DNA of 64,000 nucleotides from contig JBCCGR010000011.1 in assembly GCA_039029195.1 (NCBI GenBank), positions 1 through 64,000 of the forward strand, written 5' to 3'. A model generated the notes under the pieces. That model was not told the origin of the DNA and made no database searches. It saw only the letters and a program-made list of their open reading frames with translations. The position numbers and the translations under genes were made by a program. Each line of letters opens with the position of its first letter. Within the stretch, counting starts at the first letter, position 1. Shown piece after piece: positions 60,586 to 64,000 of this stretch. The DNA is from JBCCGR01 sp039029195 (GTDB taxonomy: Bacteria > Pseudomonadota > Alphaproteobacteria > Rhizobiales > Rhizobiaceae).

Positions 60586-62478
60586 ATGAGCGAGAACAAA
60601 CAAGACAATACTGCGCTCAGGCTGGTGGAAGACGATCCGCAGCCCACGAAAAAACGATTTCGAATCTCGCTGATGTGGCTGTTGATCAGCACGTTCGGCG
60701 GTCTGGTTTTTGTGGCTGTGTCATTGGTGCTAGTGATTTCGGTTCTCACCAACTTCGCCAACACATTTTCCCTGCTTGGTCAGCAGGCCAATGGGCTGCT
60801 CGATTCTCTTGAGGCCCGGCTGGAACGAGAAGGTCGGGTCAATCGCGACATAATTGATTCAATCTCGCAGCTCTACGAAGAGCGTGACTTCCGCCTTGAG
60901 GATGAAAGCTGGGAACCAATTTTCAAATCGCTGCTTCTGTCGGCCCCATTTACCGAGATGATCCGCATCTACAAAGCCAATGGAAATATGATTGGCCTGG
61001 TGCGCCGACCCAACGGAAACTTCATTCGGCTCTCTGGAAAACGTCCTGACGGTGATCCTTTCTTCAAGCCCAATGATCTACAGGCTGCACCAGGGAGCCT
61101 GGAGCCAGAGGCAGTCGTTTTTCGCGATGTGTTGTTCATCAGTGGAAAAAAGGTGCTCAGGAGAGACGGCAAACCCGAAGCTCTGCTTGTGGTCTCCTCC
61201 GGGCGTCGGTCCCTTAATCGCATTGTTAGCCAAATCAGCCGTGAAAACGATGTGGCGGTATTTTTGTCGGCAGGAGGAAATCAACTTCTCGCCCACTCAC
61301 GCAATCCGGCGTTTTTTCGCGGTCGCCCCATGGTTTCGCTGGATGAGTTTCCAGACGCTGCAATGCAGGAGTTCAAGTCTGCACGCATAATTCCGGCCGA
61401 CGAGTTTGAAGCTGACGAAAGAACCAACGCCTATGAGTCGGGCGATGGATCCGAAGGCCATATATTTCTCACCCGCACCATGGAGCCACTGAACGGGAAA
61501 GAGTCTGTTCTGGGGGTGTATTACCCGAAACACGAAGTTGGAGACGAAATTCGAAATGCAATGGTCTCGGCCATCGCAGGCCTCATTGCGTTGGCGCTCT
61601 CTGTGTTGCTGGCGATTTTCCTGTCCAGACGCATCGCCAAGCCAATGGCAAAAATTGCGGCAGCGGCACAGCATTTCTCAAACTTCGAGATATCCAATAT
61701 CGAACCCATCCCGCCGAGCCGTGTGAAGGAGATCGGTCAACAGGCCCGCGCTATCAATTCGATCCGAACCGCCATGCAGGAATTTTCCCGCTATGTGCCC
61801 GAAAAAATTGTTCGGCGTCTTATGCACTCCGGCGTTGATGCCACCCGTTGGGTGGAACGCGAAATCACTATCATGTTCACCGACATTGTCGGCTTCACCT
61901 CCATGTCGGAACATCTCAACGCGGCAGAAACCGCAAGAGCGCTGAATGGGCATTTCGACATCGTCTGCAAGGCAATCTCCAACCATGGCGGAACGGTCGA
62001 CAAATTCATGGGAGACGGCGTGATGGCTTTTTGGGGCGCGCCGGATGCCGATAACAAACACGCCGAGAACGCCTTTCATGCGGCACGTGAGATCATTCTC
62101 GCCCTGAAACAGCATAATGAAACACGACGATCCAACGGGGAAAAAGAACTGCGAATGCGCATCGGCATTCACACCGGCCGTGTGATTGTTGGAAATATCG
62201 GTGGTGGTGACCGCCAGAACTACACCATCGTCGGGGACAGTGTGAATGTGGCGCAACGGCTGGAGCAACTTGGAAAAGAACACATTGGTGATGCAGAAAT
62301 TGTCGTCCTGAGCTCCATGGACGCGCGAATATCATCCGAACTGAATGAAGGTTTCGTCTCGGGTGGCACTCACCAGCTACGCGGTCGCGATCGTCCAATT
62401 GCTGTTTGCGAATACCTGCCCTCACCTGCCATTGGGGAACCTGATGCGAACCAGGGAAATCTTGCAACGAATAGTTGA
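60586..62478 (+). CDS. Membrane-bound class III adenylate/guanylate cyclase
   Basis: A 630-residue inner membrane protein: helix near 28-52, a periplasmic region of about 270 residues, a second helix near 325-345, a HAMP-like linker (SRRIAKPMAKIAAAAQHFSNFEI), then a cyclase domain. Catalytic residues are intact: Asp433 (FTDIVGFTS), Lys473, Asp477 (KFMGDGVMAFWG), Thr547, Asn554 and Arg558. It starts 51 bases after psuG. The periplasmic ligand is unknown. It is probably a cAMP synthase, with GTP use not excluded. Confidence 0.92.
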   Translation: MSENKQDNTALRLVEDDPQPTKKRFRISLMWLLISTFGGLVFVAVSLVLVISVLTNFANTFSLLGQQANGLLDSLEARLEREGRVNRDIIDSISQLYEERDFRLEDESWEPIFKSLLLSAPFTEMIRIYKANGNMIGLVRRPNGNFIRLSGKRPDGDPFFKPNDLQAAPGSLEPEAVVFRDVLFISGKKVLRRDGKPEALLVVSSGRRSLNRIVSQISRENDVAVFLSAGGNQLLAHSRNPAFFRGRPMVSLDEFPDAAMQEFKSARIIPADEFEADERTNAYESGDGSEGHIFLTRTMEPLNGKESVLGVYYPKHEVGDEIRNAMVSAIAGLIALALSVLLAIFLSRRIAKPMAKIAAAAQHFSNFEISNIEPIPPSRVKEIGQQARAINSIRTAMQEFSRYVPEKIVRRLMHSGVDATRWVEREITIMFTDIVGFTSMSEHLNAAETARALNGHFDIVCKAISNHGGTVDKFMGDGVMAFWGAPDADNKHAENAFHAAREIILALKQHNETRRSNGEKELRMRIGIHTGRVIVGNIGGGDRQNYTIVGDSVNVAQRLEQLGKEHIGDAEIVVLSSMDARISSELNEGFVSGGTHQLRGRDRPIAVCEYLPSPAIGEPDANQGNLATNS

Positions 62479-62608
62479 GCGAGCAAAGTCGTCCGGACGC
62501 GCAACAGTATGCACCGCCTGACTCTGACCAAGACATCAGCAGAGGTATGAGGTCGTGCCAGTAGCGAACACAGATTGGCACGCGGGATTTATCAAGGACC
62601 AGGGTGGA

Positions 62609-63076
62609 TCAACCCACTTCCGCCCTTACAGATCCCTGTCTGCAAAGAAATATTCCGACGCCGAGCAGCCAAGCAATTTTCGTCAGTTCAACGAAAACAT
62701 AAACCAGATGAATGTTGCTTTCCGGTGGCAATTGACCCGCCACAACCATATCGGTTCTTTGATTGAGCAAAGGTATCAACCACAACTGTTGGCCGAGCGT
62801 TGCAAGCACAGGTACGGTACAAAGCAGTGCCGCGAAGCGCGAAAGCATCAACCATCCCAGGCAATAAATCGCCAGAAGGCTCCATTCTGCCACCGCGAGC
62901 CAGCCAAACTGGGCGCGACCGATCTGAAACAATATCTGATTGGACAGGTCCGGAACCTGAAATTTGGCCGAAGCGGCAATCACATTGCCGCCAAGTGCCA
63001 AACCCGCCCAGAGCAAGGCCACTGATCCAGTGAGGGGAACTCCGACCATCGACTGGATCACTTGCCTTGCGGCCAA
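62609..63076 (-). CDS. Four-helix membrane protein of unknown function, globin-linked
   Basis: A 155-residue protein with about four membrane segments (SVALLWAGLALGGNVIAA, LAVAEWSLLAIYCLGWLML, LLCTVPVLATLGQQLWLIPLL, VYVFVELTKIAWLLGVGIFL). The first codon TTG at 63076 is uncertain; GTG and ATG codons lie a few residues in. It is third in a minus-strand group after the haemoglobin and a 55-residue membrane protein. No family was recognised; nitric-oxide response is inferred from context. Confidence 0.7.
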   Translation of the reverse strand: MAARQVIQSMVGVPLTGSVALLWAGLALGGNVIAASAKFQVPDLSNQILFQIGRAQFGWLAVAEWSLLAIYCLGWLMLSRFAALLCTVPVLATLGQQLWLIPLLNQRTDMVVAGQLPPESNIHLVYVFVELTKIAWLLGVGIFLCRQGSVRAEVG

Positions 63077-63083
63077 TTGGACA

Positions 63084-63251
63084 TCAACCCATCACCATCA
63101 AGGTCACAAGCAAGGCAACCACGCCCCAGACTGACGAGTTCACGAATGATCGAAATATGCCGGCATCCTGTTCAACGGTTATTCCCAAACCATTCAGCAC
63201 CAGGTTTCCAGGCAACAAGAGCAGGCTCAGGAGGAATTTTCCGACGCGCAT
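63084..63251 (-). CDS. Very small membrane protein of unknown function
   Basis: A 55-residue protein with two hydrophobic stretches (FLLSLLLLPGNLVLNGLGI and SVWGVVALLVTLMVMG). AGGA lies before the ATG at 63251; an in-frame TTG 15 bases earlier is a less likely start. It lies 11 bases after the globin gene and 7 before the next membrane protein gene. It is probably real because it fits the spacing and has a ribosome site. Confidence 0.65.
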   Translation of the reverse strand: MRVGKFLLSLLLLPGNLVLNGLGITVEQDAGIFRSFVNSSVWGVVALLVTLMVMG

Positions 63252-63262
63252 GAACTGTCCTT

Positions 63263-63727
63263 TCAAAATTGAAGTTCACCATCTCCACTGAATCTGTCCT
63301 GCCAGTCGGGAGGCGTGACAAACGGATCAGAATTTCTGGCCAGCCAAAGGCTTGTCGCGATGCGCGCAGCAGCTGCATTGACTAACAATGCCGCCTCTGG
63401 CTCGAATAGTTCCGCTGTCGTTGTTTTGAACAGGAAAAGCCACTGCTCAAAATCCGAAGCCTCGACATTATCGATCTTCTGGTGAACCGGAACAGGTTTT
63501 CCTTTGTATTCACCGGTTCGCAACAGGACAGAGCGCCAGAACCGTTTCATTGTATCCAGATGCCTGTCCCAGTGTGCACCGGCATGTTCACGAAAGATCG
63601 GTCCGAGATCGCCATCAGCCATGATCCGTTCATAGAAGCGATCCACCAGCGTGGCGATCTGTTCTTCATTAATCGTTGGGTGAACCGGATTGCGCACAAC
63701 GACCGATGAGGCATGGAACTGGGTCAT
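63263..63727 (-). CDS. Group III truncated haemoglobin
   Basis: A 154-residue globin of the trHbP type. The haem-proximal His is probably His82 in KGKPVPVHQKI, with DRFYERIMADGDLGPIFREH and MKRFWRSVLLRTGEYKGKPVP as the family pattern. Such globins bind oxygen and detoxify nitric oxide. The ATG at 63727 is preferred because longer versions would run into the Rrf2 gene on the other strand. It is divergent from an Rrf2-type regulator, so NO-responsive control is plausible. Confidence 0.9.
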   Translation of the reverse strand: MTQFHASSVVVRNPVHPTINEEQIATLVDRFYERIMADGDLGPIFREHAGAHWDRHLDTMKRFWRSVLLRTGEYKGKPVPVHQKIDNVEASDFEQWLFLFKTTTAELFEPEAALLVNAAAARIATSLWLARNSDPFVTPPDWQDRFSGDGELQF

Positions 63728-63731
63728 GATT

Positions 63732-63752
63732 ATACATTCATTTATGATGTAT
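63732..63752. promoter_or_regulatory. Candidate operator between globin and Rrf2-type regulator
   Basis: ATACAT and ATGTAT face each other across nine bases, with TCAT-TT-ATGA as an inner dyad (one base of asymmetry). The site lies just upstream of the globin start and 64 bases from the regulator start, in the place expected for an NsrR-type operator. The match to NsrR consensus is only partial. Confidence 0.5.
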
Positions 63753-63815
63753 CTTTTATCTAAAGCCTTTGTCGTATAAAAACAACATCTGACATGAATT
63801 ATTTTTGAGAATCCC

Positions 63816-64000
63816 ATGCGGTTGAGCCAGGCAAGTGATTTTGCCTTGAGAATTCTGATGCGCCTTGCGAAACAGGATCAACCGGAAACGGTGGATTCCA
63901 TCTCTGCGGAGTTAGGGCTGGTCAAATCGCATGTGATGAAGATCGTCGCCAAATTGGCGAAGGCGGGCTTGATAGAAACGACGCGCGGGCGAACAGGTGG
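63816..64000 (+). CDS. Rrf2-family regulator, NsrR-like, truncated by the window end
   Basis: The first 61 codons of a winged-helix regulator: RLSQASDFALRILMRLAKQ, then SISAELGLVKSHVMKIVAKLAKAGLIETTRGRTGG. This is the N-terminal DNA-binding half of Rrf2 proteins. The cysteine cluster that distinguishes NsrR from IscR or RirA lies beyond the window, so the NsrR call rests on the divergent haemoglobin gene and the dyad between them. Confidence 0.82.
   Translation, partial: MRLSQASDFALRILMRLAKQDQPETVDSISAELGLVKSHVMKIVAKLAKAGLIETTRGRTG

Noticed and set aside
1..64000. CRISPR arrays, tRNA or rRNA genes, insertion sequences, prophage
   Set aside because: No regularly spaced repeats, no cloverleaf-like sequence with a recognisable T arm, no transposase or integrase gene was found by reading.

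Overview
The window reads as a stretch of chromosome from an alphaproteobacterium of the Hyphomicrobiales (Rhizobiales). The evidence is the gene content and order: ssb/uvrA near marC and gyrA; argS, a large SPOR protein, nagZ, scpA, scpB, tatA, tatB, tatC, serS, surE, pcm and an NlpD-like gene in one strand-constant block; secDF and yajC nearby; recA, alaS and icd together; trmJ, murI and rpsD together; and a homologue of the rhizobial regulator ExoR. Three LexA boxes of the alphaproteobacterial type (GTTC, 7 bases, GTTC) precede ssb, uvrA and recA. Genus and species cannot be named from the sequence alone. There are no rRNA genes, tRNA genes, prophage, insertion sequences or CRISPR arrays that I could recognise.

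Layout. 1-1.2 kb: a small secreted basic protein gene followed by a region of palindromic repeats. 1.2-7.8 kb: gyrA, marC, a secreted protein, a CDF metal transporter, and a RidA/VOC/TenA group downstream of ssb. 7.8-12.8 kb: the SOS genes ssb and uvrA around a fatty acid desaturase. 13-13.4 kb: a 50-residue DUF1127 gene followed by three hairpins that each display CCTCCTCCC in the loop, the arrangement of the Cuckoo/CcsR small RNAs. 13.5-22.6 kb: lipoprotein, trmFO, sterol-desaturase-like protein, homologues of two mitochondrial complex I assembly factors (phytoene-synthase-like and Mth938-like), secDF, yajC and a DUF815 ATPase. 22.9-39.2 kb: a long minus-strand housekeeping block from dgt and argS through chromosome segregation (scpAB), Tat export and serS to surE-pcm-nlpD.

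39.4-48 kb: erpA and xth, a periplasmic solute-binding protein divergent from a GGDEF-EAL protein, an ExoR-like Sel1 protein whose start lies inside the end of ilvD, a methyltransferase and ttcA. 48-54.5 kb: a family 25 glycosyltransferase, rpsD, murI, trmJ, a TfoX-domain protein, a class III cyclase and icd. 54.5-62.5 kb: alaS, recA, the pseudouridine catabolic pair psuK-psuG and a membrane-bound class III cyclase. 62.6-64 kb: a group III truncated haemoglobin with two small membrane proteins, divergent from an Rrf2-family regulator cut by the window end, with a dyad between them.

Themes. DNA repair and replication (gyrA, ssb, uvrA, recA, xth, scpAB, dgt) dominate. Export and envelope functions (secDF, yajC, tatABC, NlpD-like, nagZ, murI, SPOR) come second. 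Signalling is unusually well represented for a core region: two class III cyclases, one dual c-di-GMP enzyme, ExoR-like protein and a likely nitric-oxide regulator. The points I find most worth a second look are the triple Cuckoo-type RNA locus behind DUF1127, the TatB protein with a histone-H1-like tail, the linked complex I assembly factor homologues, a CtrA-type site in front of the zinc-ligand-poor NlpD homologue, and the uncharacterised membrane proteins attached to the globin.
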